From: Mesorhizobium sp. SCN 65-20
GTDB taxonomy: Bacteria > Pseudomonadota > Alphaproteobacteria > Rhizobiales > Rhizobiaceae
Assembly (NCBI GenBank): GCA_001724355.1
Contig: MEEF01000002.1
Span: forward strand, 19,418-83,417
Direction of reading: 5' to 3'
DNA length: 64,000 nt
Below the pieces are notes generated by a model. That model was not told where the DNA came from, searched no databases, and saw nothing but the letters and a program-made list of their open reading frames with translations. Below, piece after piece: positions 1-10,596 of this stretch; the stretch's first letter is position 1, and every line of letters starts with the position of its first letter. A program made the translations under genes and the position numbers.

Positions 1-186
1 GAAAAGCTGACGATAGAGCGGCGTCCGGATCTGTGGGCCGGTCGGGTCGAGAAGAAATAGGGCGTTCTTTCTCCTGCGAAGGCCCCTCTCCGGCTCGCTG
101 TGCTCGGCACCTCTCCCCCATTTCATGGGGGCGAGGAACCCAAGTCTTGCGAGGCCGGCTCCTTGAGGATCGAGCTTCCTCCCCGC

Positions 187-942
187 TCAGCCCTTGGTGA
201 AATAGTACCCGGCCAGGAACAGCCCGACCGCGATGACGAAGGCGCGGACGAGGGTGTGGGGTACGCGGCGGCAGACCCACACGCCGGCATAGCCGCCGAG
301 CGCCACGCCGGGCACCATCGCAGCGGCGGCCGTCCAGGTTACCACGCCGCCGGAGGCGAAGATGACGATGGCGACGGCAGCGATGACGATGGACAGCAAG
401 TTCTTGAGCGCGTTGAGGCGGTGGTAGTCGCCACCCTCGGTGAGGCCGAGGGTGGCGAGCATCATCACGCCCATGCCGGCGCCGAAGAAACCGCCATAGA
501 TCGAGGTGAAGAACTGGACGATGCGGCCGGCAAGCGAGGATGGCGCGTCCTCCGGCCTGTAGGCCAGTTTCTTCGGCCTGAGCCACGGTCCGGCTGCAAA
601 CAGCGCGGTCGCGGCCAGCAGCAGCCACGGCACGAGCGCGCCGAAAGCGGCGTTGTCGAGCGAGAGCAGGATCAACGAGCCGGCCAGTGCGCCCAAGGCC
701 GAGATGACGGCAAAGGCCATCGCCCCGCGCCACATGCGCTTTATTTCGGTGAGGTAGGCCCAGGTCGAGGTGATGTAGCCGGGGAACTGGGCGATGGAGG
801 AAGTGGCATTGGCCGAGATCGGCGGAATGCCGAGCATGGTCATGGCGCCAAAGGTGAGGAAGGTGCCGCCGCCGGCTATGGCGTTGACGACACCCGACAG
901 GAAGCCTGCGAGAAAGAGGATGGAGATCGAAACCAGCGACAC
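187..942 (-). CDS. TauE/SafE family sulfite exporter-like membrane protein
   Basis: Hydrophobic protein with LAGFLSGVVNAIAGGGTFLTFGAM motif typical of TauE/SafE; GTG start at 942 chosen over the longer ORF start. Confidence 0.8.
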   Translation of the reverse strand: MSLVSISILFLAGFLSGVVNAIAGGGTFLTFGAMTMLGIPPISANATSSIAQFPGYITSTWAYLTEIKRMWRGAMAFAVISALGALAGSLILLSLDNAAFGALVPWLLLAATALFAAGPWLRPKKLAYRPEDAPSSLAGRIVQFFTSIYGGFFGAGMGVMMLATLGLTEGGDYHRLNALKNLLSIVIAAVAIVIFASGGVVTWTAAAAMVPGVALGGYAGVWVCRRVPHTLVRAFVIAVGLFLAGYYFTKG

Positions 943-1354
943 GATGCCTGCAAACTCTCGGTTGCGTTTTGAGATCTGTAGGAAGCCGGCAAGCGGAAGG
1001 CAAGGCGGCTTTCGACGCCGCACATTGCTCCAGTGCCAGGCGCGGACGGGAAGTGTCTGCGGCTGGCTCCGAGCATGCTGACGAACGCCGGCAGGAGCTT
1101 TCGGCGGGTCTTGCCGCCGCAATACGCGCCATGCGCGAAAAAACACGCAGCAGAGGCGTGACAAATGGGCGAAATAGGGGTATGTCGCCGCCCGAACCGG
1201 ACGAACACTCGTCCAGTCCCGTCAACAATGACGGTGTAGTCGCCCCTGCCGGAAGGCCCGAAAGGGAATGAAGGCATAACCGAGCGGTCGTCTGGACTGC
1301 AAGGCGAGCGTCGGGCGCTCTGGCTGTCGGAAGAACAAGAAGTGGATAGTTGAG

Positions 1355-1891
1355 ATGGATATCATCCGTCAGCTCGAGGCCGAACAGGCCGCCAAGATCG
1401 AAGCCAAGCGCACCCTGCCGGAATTCCAGCCGGGCGACACCGTGCGCGTCCAGGTGCGCGTCACCGAAGGTTCGCGTACCCGCGTCCAGGCCTATGAGGG
1501 CGTCGTCATCGCCCGTTCGGGTTCGGGCTTCCAGGAAAACTTCACCGTCCGCAAGATCTCCTACGGCGAAGGCGTGGAGCGCGTGTTCCCGGTCTACTCG
1601 CCGATGATCGAGGGCGTCGAGATCGTCCGCCGCGGCAAGGTCCGTCGCGCCAAGCTGTACTACCTGCGCGACCGTCGCGGTAAGTCGGCTCGTATCGTCG
1701 AGAACACCGGCGTGCGCGCCCGCAAGCTGAACGAAGCCGAGCGCGAAGCAGCGAACGCCGAAAAGGCTCGCATCGAGGCCGAGAAGATCGCAGCCGCCGA
1801 GGCGCTGGCCGCCGAGAAGGCCGCTCAGGAAGCCGCCGAGAAGAAGGCTGCCGCCGAGGCCGCAAAGGCTGCCGAAGCCGCCGCCGAGTAA
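1355..1891 (+). CDS. rplS: 50S ribosomal protein L19 with Ala/Glu/Lys-rich C-terminal tail
   Basis: [15 protein letters not shown]...[56 protein letters not shown] is the L19 core. Confidence 0.97.
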   Translation: MDIIRQLEAEQAAKIEAKRTLPEFQPGDTVRVQVRVTEGSRTRVQAYEGVVIARSGSGFQENFTVRKISYGEGVERVFPVYSPMIEGVEIVRRGKVRRAKLYYLRDRRGKSARIVENTGVRARKLNEAEREAANAEKARIEAEKIAAAEALAAEKAAQEAAEKKAAAEAAKAAEAAAE

Positions 1892-1914
1892 TCGCTGGCG
1901 CTACCAGAATTCGA

Positions 1915-1945
1915 AAAGGGCGGCCCTTGGGCCGCCCTTTGTCGT
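1915..1945 (+). terminator. Rho-independent terminator after rplS
   Basis: AAAGGGCGGCC-CTTG-GGCCGCCCTTT followed by a T-rich stretch. Confidence 0.8.
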
Positions 1946-2507
1946 TTTGGGAGGATGCTGTCGCCAGACGACGGGCTCAGCGGTAAATGGACAGCCAGCT
2001 CGAATTGCTTGCGTGCGGACGATGTACGGCGGCCGAGGGGCATGCCGCTACGCTTCGCGTGGGCGCGAGCGATGCGGTCGTGTAGGACTCAGCGCTGGAG
2101 CAGAATACCGGTTCGGACCGGGTTGCCGACTGGAGGCCCCACAGGGCCAAGACGAACGGTCCCCATACGGCAGCTGCCAGTGCCGAAGTCAGCAATTTGC
2201 TACCCATGCCCCGCATTCCCCAAACGCCCCGTCCGATGAACGGCCAAACCCGACCATCAAGGTAATCGGCCCTGGTAACGGCGCGACGCCGTCGAGGCAG
2301 GCGATTGTCTCCGGCGTGTTTCATGGCCGAAATACTTTCCGCCGCACCGATTGCCGGAAGGCGCTGCCACTGCTGCCGCAAACATGCAAAGAACAACTGT
2401 GAGGCGAGGGCAAAGGCGAAGCGAGGATGCTTGCAACGCGATGCGGGAAGTCTAAAGTCTCGCGCAAACGACCGGCTCGGCCGGTCCCGAATGGTGGGGA
2501 ACCTGAC

Positions 2508-3305
2508 ATGCCGAATTTCAAACTGTCGCTGGCCAGCTTGCTGGCCGTCGTCCTCTTTCCGGTAGCGGCAATGGCCCAGGCCCTGCCTGATCTTCAGGGC
2601 AAGGCCGTCGTGGTGGTGACCGAAAACGCCTATCCGCCGCTGCAGTTCATCGATCCCAAGTCCGGCAAGCAGATCGGCTGGGAGTACGACGCCATGGACG
2701 AGATCGCCAAGCGCCTCAACTTCAAGATCGAGTACCAGAACACCAGCTGGGACGCGATGATCCAGGCGGTCTCGGACGGCCAGTACCAGATCGGCATGAC
2801 CGGCATCACTATCAAGGACGACCGCAAGGAGAAGGTCGACTTCTCCGATCCCTACATGCGGTCGCAGCAGTTCATGCTGGTGCGCAGCGACGAGAGCCGC
2901 TTCACTGACGACAAGAGCTTCGGCGCCTTCAAGGACGGGCTGATCGCCGCGCAGCCCGGCACCTCGCCCTTCTACACCGCCGTCTACGAGATCCTCGACG
3001 GTAACGAGCAGAACCCGCGCATCAAGCTGTTCGAGACCTTCGGCGCCACCGTGCAGGCGCTCAAGGCCGGCGACGTCGACCTGGTGCTGACCGACAGCGT
3101 GGCGGCCAAGGGCTATGTCGACGCTTCCGAGGGCAAGCTCAAGGTGGTGGGTGAGCCGCTCGGCACCGAGGATTTCGGCTTCATCTTCCCCAAGGGCTCC
3201 GACCTCGTCGCCCCGGTCAATGCCGCGATCGCCGCGCTCAAGGCCGACGGCACGCTGGATGCGCTGAACAAGAAGTGGTTCCTCGACTACAAGATGGGCC
3301 AGTGA
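2508..3305 (+). CDS. Amino-acid ABC transporter periplasmic substrate-binding protein
   Basis: Signal peptide; family-3 solute-binding pattern ([21 protein letters not shown]...FSDPYM); permease follows. Confidence 0.9.
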   Translation: MPNFKLSLASLLAVVLFPVAAMAQALPDLQGKAVVVVTENAYPPLQFIDPKSGKQIGWEYDAMDEIAKRLNFKIEYQNTSWDAMIQAVSDGQYQIGMTGITIKDDRKEKVDFSDPYMRSQQFMLVRSDESRFTDDKSFGAFKDGLIAAQPGTSPFYTAVYEILDGNEQNPRIKLFETFGATVQALKAGDVDLVLTDSVAAKGYVDASEGKLKVVGEPLGTEDFGFIFPKGSDLVAPVNAAIAALKADGTLDALNKKWFLDYKMGQ

Positions 3306-3363
3306 GGCCGGCGCATAGCTCTCCCCGCCTCGGGGAGGGCGGCCCTGGGGGCCGGTCGCCCGC

Positions 3364-4173
3364 ATGACTTCGCGTCCAAGGAAGAAAGAGGATTTCCCCT
3401 GGTGGCTCGTCGCCGCCGGGGCGATCGCGGTTGCTTCGGCAGTGGCGATCGTGTCGAGCGATGTCTACAGCCAGATCCTCGCCACCGTGGCCAAGGGACT
3501 TTGGGTGACGCTGTTCGTCACGGTCGTCGCCTTCGGGCTGGCCTCGGCGCTCGGCCTGTTCATCGCGCTTCTCGGCCTTTCGGGGTCGCCGTGGCTGCGC
3601 CAGATCGCGCGTTTCTACGTCGAGATCATCCGCGGGCTGCCGATCCTGGTGCTCTTGTTCTGGATCGCCTTCGTCGGCGCGCCGGCCTTCGTCGTGGCAT
3701 GGAACTGGGTGTCGGCGCCGCTGCAGGCGGCGGGCCTGGTCGAGCCGATGCAGGTGCGCGACTTCTCGCTGCTCTGGCGGGCGATCATCGCGCTGACGAT
3801 CGCCTATTCCTCTTTCATCGCCGAGATCTTCCGGGCCGGCATCCAGGCGGTCGACACCGGCCAGGTCGAGGCGGCGAAGGCGCTGGGGCTCTCGCGCTAT
3901 CAGCGCTTCCGGCTGATCGTCTGGCCGCAGGCGTTCAAGACCATCCTGCCGCCCTACGGCAACGACTTCATTGCAATGGTGAAGGATTCCTCGCTGGTGT
4001 CGGTGCTGGGCGTGGCCGACATCACCCAGATGGCCAAGGTCTATGCCTCCGGCTCCTTCCGCTTCTTCGAAACCTATTCGATCGTGGCCTATGTCTACCT
4101 GCTCCTGACGGTGAGCCTCTCGCTCGGCCTGCGCGCGCTGGAGCGGCGGATGCGCAGGGAGCAGGCCCCGTGA
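3364..4173 (+). CDS. Amino-acid ABC transporter permease
   Basis: HisM/GlnP-type EAAKALGLSRYQRFRLIVWPQAFKTILPPYGNDFI loop and multiple TM segments. Confidence 0.92.
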   Translation: MTSRPRKKEDFPWWLVAAGAIAVASAVAIVSSDVYSQILATVAKGLWVTLFVTVVAFGLASALGLFIALLGLSGSPWLRQIARFYVEIIRGLPILVLLFWIAFVGAPAFVVAWNWVSAPLQAAGLVEPMQVRDFSLLWRAIIALTIAYSSFIAEIFRAGIQAVDTGQVEAAKALGLSRYQRFRLIVWPQAFKTILPPYGNDFIAMVKDSSLVSVLGVADITQMAKVYASGSFRFFETYSIVAYVYLLLTVSLSLGLRALERRMRREQAP

Positions 4174-4269
4174 CAGCCGGAAGTGAGGCCTTCGTCTTCG
4201 AAATCCTCTGAGGGGTCGAGGAACCTCAGATGGCGCGGCGCGTTGGGTGCCGAACCAGCCGAGGGCCCC

Positions 4270-4815
4270 ATGGAACAGCTGATAGAAGAATTCGGCCATC
4301 CCACCTATACGTCCTTCCCGGTCATCGTTGCGCGGATGATGCTTGCGGCGATCTTCGGTGCCGCGATCGGCTTCGAGCGTGAGTGGCGCAACCGGCCGGC
4401 GGGATTGAGGACCCATATGCTCGTTTGCGTGGCCGCGGCGACATTCGCGCTGCTGACGATCGAGATCGTACATGCGCCGATGTTCTCGCCCGAGTCGATG
4501 AAGGATGCGGTCAAGGTCGACCCGATCCGCATCGTCGAGGCCGTGACAGCCGGCGTCGCGTTCCTGGCGGCAGGGGTGGTGATCTTCACCCGCGGCGAGG
4601 TGCAGGGGCTGACGACGGGAGCGGGCATGTGGCTCGCAGGTGCCATTGGCGTGGCCTGCGGGCTCGGGCTCTGGCAGATCGCCGCCTTCGTGACGCTGCT
4701 CGCGCTCTGCGTGCTCGGCCTGCTGCACAGCATCGAGGTGAAGTTCGACCTCAGCGAAGACAAGCTCGACGAGAAGCCCGTGGCGCGCAGGCCGGCCAAA
4801 AGCAAGGCCGGTTAG
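4270..4815 (+). CDS. MgtC/SapB family membrane protein
   Basis: ARMMLAAIFGAAIGFEREWRNRPAGLRTHMLVCVAAATFALL signature. Confidence 0.9.
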   Translation: MEQLIEEFGHPTYTSFPVIVARMMLAAIFGAAIGFEREWRNRPAGLRTHMLVCVAAATFALLTIEIVHAPMFSPESMKDAVKVDPIRIVEAVTAGVAFLAAGVVIFTRGEVQGLTTGAGMWLAGAIGVACGLGLWQIAAFVTLLALCVLGLLHSIEVKFDLSEDKLDEKPVARRPAKSKAG

Positions 4816-4821
4816 TGGCTG

Positions 4822-5295
4822 TCAGCCTTCGGCATCGCCTGAGCGGGCCGGCGCGTCGTCGCGCACCTTTTCGAACAAAAGCCGAAGCGACTGGCGCAGC
4901 GCCTCCATCTCTTCCGGGCTGGTGAGTTCCGCCCAGCGCTCGTCGACCTTGCGCCCGGTGGCGGATGCGATGGGGCGCACGGCCTTGCCGCGCTCGGTAA
5001 GAAAGACCAGCCGGCCGCGGCGGTCGTTGGGATCGGGCCGGCGCTCGACATAGCCAAGCTTCTCCAGCTCCTCGACCGCCTGGGTCATGGTCTGCTTGCG
5101 GACATGGGCGAGCTTGGTCAACTCGCTGACCTGGATGCCTTCGGGCGGGGTGAAAGTGAAGACGTTGGCGTGCGGCGGGCGGATGTCGCCGAAGCCGGCG
5201 GCGTCGAGGGCCGCGTCGACGGCCTGGGTCCAATGCTGGTGGACGAGGCGCAGCAACAGGCCGAGCGGCGGGTTTTCCGGAATCGTCTCTTTCAA
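4822..5295 (-). CDS. MarR family transcriptional regulator
   Basis: Winged-helix pattern VSELTKLAHVRKQTMTQAVEELEKLGYVERRPDPNDRRGRLVFLTERG; TTG start at 5295. Confidence 0.9.
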   Translation of the reverse strand: MKETIPENPPLGLLLRLVHQHWTQAVDAALDAAGFGDIRPPHANVFTFTPPEGIQVSELTKLAHVRKQTMTQAVEELEKLGYVERRPDPNDRRGRLVFLTERGKAVRPIASATGRKVDERWAELTSPEEMEALRQSLRLLFEKVRDDAPARSGDAEG

Positions 5296-5297
5296 GA

Positions 5298-5341
5298 TAG
5301 ACAGGTGCCTGACTAAATGATATTAGACAGGTACCTTACTA
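5298..5341. promoter_or_regulatory. Candidate tandem MarR operator (two 18-bp imperfect palindromes)
   Basis: TAGACAGGTGCCTGACTA (5298-5315) and TAGACAGGTACCTTACTA (5324-5341) in the short divergent intergenic region. Confidence 0.6.
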
Positions 5342-5366
5342 CTTGAGTGACGGGAAGGAAAGCCGG

Positions 5367-6260
5367 ATGCCTGACATCAGCGTACTCGACTCGACAATCT
5401 CCTATGTGGACGTGGGTGAGGGCGTGCCGTTCGTGTTCCTGCACGGCAATCCGACCTCGTCCTATCTGTGGCGCAATGTGCTGCCAGGCGTCGGCGACGG
5501 TGTGCGTTGCCTCGCTCCCGACCTGATCGGCATGGGCGGTTCCGGCAAGCCTGATATCGCCTACAGCTTCGATGATCACGCCCGCTATCTCGACGCCTGG
5601 TTCGAGGCGATGGGGCTGGAGGAGGTGGTGCTGGTCGGCCATGATTGGGGCGGGGCGCTGGCCTTCGACTGGGCGGCGCGCCACCCCGGCCGGGTGCGTG
5701 GGATCGCTGTGATGGAAACCATCGTGCGACCGATGAGCTGGGCCGACTTCGCCGACAGCGCCAGGCCACGCTACGAACTGCTGCGCGGCGCGGGCATCGG
5801 CGAGACCAAGGTGCTGGACGAGAACTTCTTCATCGAGTTCGCCCTGGGCGCCACCGTGCTCAACGGCCTGAGCGACGAAGACCTCGACGTCTACCGCAAG
5901 CCGTACCCGACCCGCGAAAGCCGGCGGCCGCTCCTCGCCTGGCCGCGCGCCATGCCGATCAATGGCGAGCCGGCCGGGGTGATTGCTCGCATCGAGGCCT
6001 ATGACCGCTGGCTGGCTGCGAGCGGTGGCGTGCCGAAGCTGCTTTTGACCTTCGAGGGTTCGCCCGAGACGCTGATGATCGGGGACGAGATGATCCGCTG
6101 GTGCGATGGCAACGTCGCCAGCCTCGAGATCGAGAACTGTGGACCGGCCCGGCACGCGGCGCCCGAGGACCAGCCGGAGCCAATTGCCGCCGCCATCTCG
6201 CGATGGGCCGACCGGCACGGGCTGCGCGGCGATGAGTCTGTTCTGACGCGCACAGCGTAG
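5367..6260 (+). CDS. Haloalkane dehalogenase (alpha/beta hydrolase)
   Basis: HGNPTSSYLWRNV oxyanion region and VGHDWGGALAFDWAARHP nucleophile-Asp elbow. Confidence 0.85.
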   Translation: MPDISVLDSTISYVDVGEGVPFVFLHGNPTSSYLWRNVLPGVGDGVRCLAPDLIGMGGSGKPDIAYSFDDHARYLDAWFEAMGLEEVVLVGHDWGGALAFDWAARHPGRVRGIAVMETIVRPMSWADFADSARPRYELLRGAGIGETKVLDENFFIEFALGATVLNGLSDEDLDVYRKPYPTRESRRPLLAWPRAMPINGEPAGVIARIEAYDRWLAASGGVPKLLLTFEGSPETLMIGDEMIRWCDGNVASLEIENCGPARHAAPEDQPEPIAAAISRWADRHGLRGDESVLTRTA

Positions 6261-6544
6261 GGACGGACCTGGCGGTCGTGGTGCCGCCTGGCGCTTGGGC
6301 CAGTCCGAGGAGCCGATTGCCGGAACGTCAAAAGATTGGTATTGAGCCGCTCATGGAAGAACTCTTTGGTGATCCGGCCTACAAGGGTTTCGTGCTGCAG
6401 GACCACAAGCGCCTGCCGTCGCGTTTCTTTGCCCGGATTTCAGGCGCGTTGACCAGCCGACTTATCTAGTCGCCTGCGCCGAGCCGACGGGCCTTTGGCG
6501 CGCCCTATTGCCTTCCCCAGTTTCATATCGACGGATCCAAAGCC

Positions 6545-7954
6545 ATGAGCGCACCGCGTACCCTCTACGACAAGATCTTTGACGACCACATCGTCGACCG
6601 CCAGGACGACGGCACCTGCCTGCTCTACATCGACCGCCACCTCGTCCACGAGGTGACCAGCCCGCAGGCCTTCGAAGGGCTGCGCATGGCTGGCCGCCAG
6701 GTTCGCCATCCGGAGAAGACGCTTGCCGTCGTCGACCACAATGTGCCGACCTCGCCGGACCGCAAGAACGGCATCAAGAACGAGGAAAGCCGCATCCAGG
6801 TCGAGGCGCTGGCCAAGAACGCCGCCGATTTCGGCGTGGAGTATTACTCCGAGAACGACAAGCGCCAGGGCATCGTGCATATCGTCGGTCCCGAGCAGGG
6901 CTTCACCCTGCCGGGCATGACCATCGTCTGCGGCGACAGCCACACCTCGACGCACGGCGCCTTTGGCGCGCTGGCGCACGGCATCGGTACCTCCGAGGTC
7001 GAGCACGTTCTGGCCACCCAGACGCTGATCCAGAAGAAGGCCAAGAACATGCTGGTGCGTGTCGACGGCCAGTTGCCGGAAGGCGTGACCGCCAAGGACA
7101 TCGTGCTCGCCATCATCGGCGAGATCGGCACTGCCGGCGGCACCGGCTACGTCATCGAGTATGCCGGCGAAGCGATCCGCGCGCTATCGATGGAAGGCCG
7201 CATGACGATCTGCAACATGTCGATCGAAGGCGGCGCCCGCGCCGGCCTGATCGCGCCCGACGAAAAGACCTACGCCTACGTCCAGGACAAGCCGCGTGCG
7301 CCGAAGGGCAAGGCGTGGGACATGGCACTGGAATACTGGAAGACCCTGCACACCGACGAAGGCGCGCATTTCGATAAGGTCGTGGTGCTCGATGCCGCCA
7401 AGCTGCCGCCCATCGTCACCTGGGGCTCGTCGCCCGAGGACGTCGTTGCCGTCACCGGCGTGGTGCCGGATGCAGAGGTGATCGAGGACGAGAACAAGCG
7501 CAACTCCAAGAAGCGCGCGCTCGACTATATGGGCCTGTCCGCCGGCACCAAGATCACCGATATCGCCATCGACCGCGTCTTCATCGGCTCGTGCACCAAC
7601 GGCCGCATCGAGGACCTGCGTGCGGTCGCCAAGGTGGTCGAGGGCAAGAAGGTGGCCTCGACCGTCAATGCCATGATCGTGCCGGGCTCGGGCCTGGTGA
7701 AGGAACAGGCGGAAGCCGAGGGCCTGGACAAGATCTTCGTCGCGGCCGGCTTCGACTGGCGCGAGCCGGGTTGCTCGATGTGCCTGGCCATGAACGACGA
7801 CCGGCTGAAGCCGGGCGAGCGCTGCGCCTCGACCTCGAACCGCAATTTCGAGGGTCGCCAGGGCTTCAAGGGCCGCACCCATCTGGTGTCGCCGGCCATG
7901 GCCGCAGCGGCAGCGATCGCCGGCCACTTCGTCGACATCCGCGACTGGAACTAG
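6545..7954 (+). CDS. leuC: 3-isopropylmalate dehydratase large subunit
   Basis: [18 protein letters not shown]...[32 protein letters not shown]...[12 protein letters not shown]. Confidence 0.97.
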   Translation: MSAPRTLYDKIFDDHIVDRQDDGTCLLYIDRHLVHEVTSPQAFEGLRMAGRQVRHPEKTLAVVDHNVPTSPDRKNGIKNEESRIQVEALAKNAADFGVEYYSENDKRQGIVHIVGPEQGFTLPGMTIVCGDSHTSTHGAFGALAHGIGTSEVEHVLATQTLIQKKAKNMLVRVDGQLPEGVTAKDIVLAIIGEIGTAGGTGYVIEYAGEAIRALSMEGRMTICNMSIEGGARAGLIAPDEKTYAYVQDKPRAPKGKAWDMALEYWKTLHTDEGAHFDKVVVLDAAKLPPIVTWGSSPEDVVAVTGVVPDAEVIEDENKRNSKKRALDYMGLSAGTKITDIAIDRVFIGSCTNGRIEDLRAVAKVVEGKKVASTVNAMIVPGSGLVKEQAEAEGLDKIFVAAGFDWREPGCSMCLAMNDDRLKPGERCASTSNRNFEGRQGFKGRTHLVSPAMAAAAAIAGHFVDIRDWN

Positions 7955-7987
7955 TTCCGCCGCATCGACGAGCGGTTGAAAATTCGA

Positions 7988-8024
7988 GGGCGGTGGGGAA
8001 CTCCTGCCGCCCTTTGCATTTTGT
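7988..8024 (+). terminator. Probable Rho-independent terminator after leuC
   Basis: AGGGCGG...CCGCCCTTTGCATTTTG. Confidence 0.6.
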
Positions 8025-8119
8025 TGAGGATGACTGGAAAGCCTGCCTGCCGCGAGGTCACGTTAACGTCTTTTTCTCGCTGATATGGTTTGGTCGAGCA
8101 TGGGAGGCGACCTCGGGCG

Positions 8120-9343
8120 ATGAGCGGTGCAGAGTTCATACTCGCGATCAACGTGTTCGTCGCAGGCCTGCTGGCCAGCGCGTTCATGGCGATCGGCATC
8201 TATGACCCGAAGCGTGTCTCGGCGCGCTGGTTCGCGCTCTGCTACGGCCTGGGCATCTTCTACATCGGCACCGAATTCTCGATACCGCTGTTTGCCGATA
8301 CGCGGATCATCGTCGCTGTCAATTTCGCGACCTTCCTTGCGATCGCGCTCCTGATGAATGTCGGCCTGGCCAAGCGCTACGAAGTGGCGCCGCCCGTGCG
8401 GTCGATGCTCGCCTTCTTCGTCGCCGCGACCGCCGCCGTCTACGTCACCCAGGGGCTGGACCGCGACTCGCTGCTCAGGATGATGACCTTCCAGACGCCC
8501 TACGCCATCGCCCAGGCAATCGGCGCGGCCATCGTGCTCCGGTCACGCACGAAGCTCAGCAATTTCGATCTCGCGCTTGCGGGCGTGTTGTTGGCGAGTG
8601 CCGTGCAATTCTTTTCGAAACCCTATCTGGCGCTTGCCGTCGGCGGTTCGGGGTCCGATCCGCATGAGTACCTGCAGAGCACCTACGCGATGGTGTCGCA
8701 GGCGCTGGGTACCGTGTTTGCGCTGTCGATCGCGCTGCTGCTGATGGTCATCCTGATGCGCGACATCCTCGCCGACGTGACCCAGAAATCGGAGACCGAT
8801 GCGCTTTCGGGCCTGCTCAACCGTGGCGGCTTCGAGCGCCAGGCAGCCGCCGCGCTGCGCGACGCCGGACGGCAGGGCCTGCCGGTCACGCTGGTGATCT
8901 CCGACATCGACCATTTCAAGTCGATCAACGACAGCTACGGCCACGCCTCGGGAGACCGGGTCATCGAGACCTTCTCGCGCTTCATCCGGGAAGCGAAGGC
9001 CGGCCATCACATTGCCGGGCGCATCGGCGGCGAGGAGTTCGCGATCATCCTGCCGGGCACGCACATGGCGGCGGCGCGGCTGTTCGCCGAGGGCGCGCGC
9101 AGCGCGTTCTCCGCCCTGCCGATCGACGGCCTGCCACTGAGCCGCCGCTTCACGGCGAGCTTCGGCGTGGCCGAACTCATCGTCGGGGAGAGCATCGACA
9201 ACCTGATGCGGCGCGCCGACGCCGCGCTCTACGAAGCCAAGAAGGACGGCCGCGACTGCGTGCGGGTGGCGTCGGGGAGCACGCTCGACCTGTCGTTCGA
9301 TTCGAACGTCGTACAGTTCGGCAGCAAGCCGCCTACGGCCTGA
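8120..9343 (+). CDS. Membrane-associated GGDEF domain diguanylate cyclase
   Basis: N-terminal TM segments; SDIDHFKSINDSYGHASGDRVI and RIGGEEFAIIL active-site motif. Confidence 0.92.
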   Translation: MSGAEFILAINVFVAGLLASAFMAIGIYDPKRVSARWFALCYGLGIFYIGTEFSIPLFADTRIIVAVNFATFLAIALLMNVGLAKRYEVAPPVRSMLAFFVAATAAVYVTQGLDRDSLLRMMTFQTPYAIAQAIGAAIVLRSRTKLSNFDLALAGVLLASAVQFFSKPYLALAVGGSGSDPHEYLQSTYAMVSQALGTVFALSIALLLMVILMRDILADVTQKSETDALSGLLNRGGFERQAAAALRDAGRQGLPVTLVISDIDHFKSINDSYGHASGDRVIETFSRFIREAKAGHHIAGRIGGEEFAIILPGTHMAAARLFAEGARSAFSALPIDGLPLSRRFTASFGVAELIVGESIDNLMRRADAALYEAKKDGRDCVRVASGSTLDLSFDSNVVQFGSKPPTA

Positions 9344-9360
9344 CTCCGATTCTTCAGGTC

Positions 9361-9420
9361 TCTTTGTTTCGGCGCAATTCCGAACGGAAAACCGCGACGC
9401 ACTTTTCCTGGAATTGCTCT
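9361..9420. repeat. Dispersed palindromic repeat, copy 1
   Basis: About 51/60 identity by eye to 17576-17635; internal GCAATTCC...GGAATTGC inverted repeat. Confidence 0.75.
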
Positions 9421-9769
9421 AGCGGCAGCGCAGGCCCGGCTGGGGGATCACGCCCTCCGAGAAGCCGTACATGTAGCTGCGTCCCTTGATCAGCATGGGC
9501 GGGCGGTAGCAATTGCTCGCGACCACGCCGTCCTGCCTGTCGAGATAGACGACCCGGGGACCGGTAAAGCCGGAGAAGTTGCGGGCGCTTTGGCCTTCGC
9601 CAACCACGATACGCTTGTAGCCGGCGGCGCTCTGGACGACGAGGTTGCCGAAGGAATCGGCGAAGACGCGGTCCTGTTCCCATCCTCCCGCCGAAGCGGG
9701 TGAAGAAAGTGCAACCGCCGCGGCGATCGCGAGCGGCATAAGTCCGGTGAAGGCCAGTGCAATGCGCAT
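9419..9769 (-). CDS. Hypothetical secreted protein
   Basis: MRIALAFTGLMPLAIAAAVALSSPASAGG signal peptide; typical codon pattern. Confidence 0.6.
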   Translation of the reverse strand: MRIALAFTGLMPLAIAAAVALSSPASAGGWEQDRVFADSFGNLVVQSAAGYKRIVVGEGQSARNFSGFTGPRVVYLDRQDGVVASNCYRPPMLIKGRSYMYGFSEGVIPQPGLRCR

Positions 9770-10069
9770 CGCAAAATCTCCCTGGCTCGCGGCGCGACTT
9801 CCGGAATCAAATCTTAACGACTTCTTAACCTTTGTTAAGGGATTCCGGCAATTGGGCCGGCTTCGATTAACAAACATGGTTAATTTTTCATTGCGCAGGG
9901 GCGCTGCGCCAGCGGGTGGGGCAAGCAGCGCGAGCGGGGAGGTTCCCGCAACGTGACCCGTTGCCGGGCTGTCCAGGCATTGCTTACCCATGCGGGTAGT
10001 GGGCGCCCGGGTTCAATCGATTGAAGGTACAATGCAACTAAATATGTGCGCCAGAACGGTTTTCCGTCT

Positions 10070-10098
10070 TTGACGCGGTGCAAAAACCGCATTAGAAA
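10070..10098 (+). promoter_or_regulatory. Candidate sigma70-type promoter upstream of sdhC
   Basis: TTGACG - 17 nt - TAGAAA ahead of the sdh operon. Confidence 0.35.
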
Positions 10099-10187
10099 GC
10101 GCCCAGTCCGACGTCGCAATACGGTGCGACGACGCCGTATTCAAACATAGCCACGCTCGGATGAAGACCGGGGGAGCCATGAGCAAA

Positions 10188-10595
10188 TCACAAGCAACCC
10201 AAGCCACTTCGCGAGCGCGCCCTCTGTCGCCGCACCTCTCCATCTATCGCCCGCCGATCACGATGACGACGTCGATCATCCACCGCATCACCGGCGGTGC
10301 GCTGTATTTCGGCACGCTGCTGGTCGCCTGGTGGCTGATCGCGGCGGCGACGTCGCAGGAATATTTCGACTTCGTCAGCTGGGTCTATGGCAGCTGGATC
10401 GGCCAGATCGTGCTGTTCGGTTACACGTGGGCGCTGATGCAGCATCTGCTCGGCGGTATCCGCCACCTGATCTGGGACACCGGCGCGGGGCTGGAGAAGC
10501 ATACCGCTTCCAAGCTCGCCTGGGCGACCGTCGTCGGCGGCGTGGTGCTGACGCTGCTGGTGTGGATCGTCGGCTACATGGTGCGGGGAGCGTAA
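10188..10595 (+). CDS. sdhC: Succinate dehydrogenase cytochrome b556 subunit
   Basis: [32 protein letters not shown]...[14 protein letters not shown]. Confidence 0.95.
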   Translation, partial: SQATQATSRARPLSPHLSIYRPPITMTTSIIHRITGGALYFGTLLVAWWLIAAATSQEYFDFVSWVYGSWIGQIVLFGYTWALMQHLLGGIRHLIWDTGAGLEKHTASKLAWATVVGGVVLTLLVWIVGYMVRGA

Positions 10596-10596
10596 G

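Noticed and set aside
1977-2323. Minus-strand peptide with a hydrophobic segment (VWGMRGMGSKLLTSALAAAVWGPFVLALWG)
   Set aside because: Plausible TM stretch but no clear ribosome site or homology that I can recognise; not supported enough to call.
3238-4728. 496-aa minus-strand ORF across the ABC permease and MgtC gene
   Set aside because: Arg/His/Asp-rich shadow frame crossing two clear plus-strand genes.
6278-6469. 63-aa plus-strand ORF between the dehalogenase and leuC
   Set aside because: No recognised motif, and the N-terminal half looks like translated intergenic sequence.
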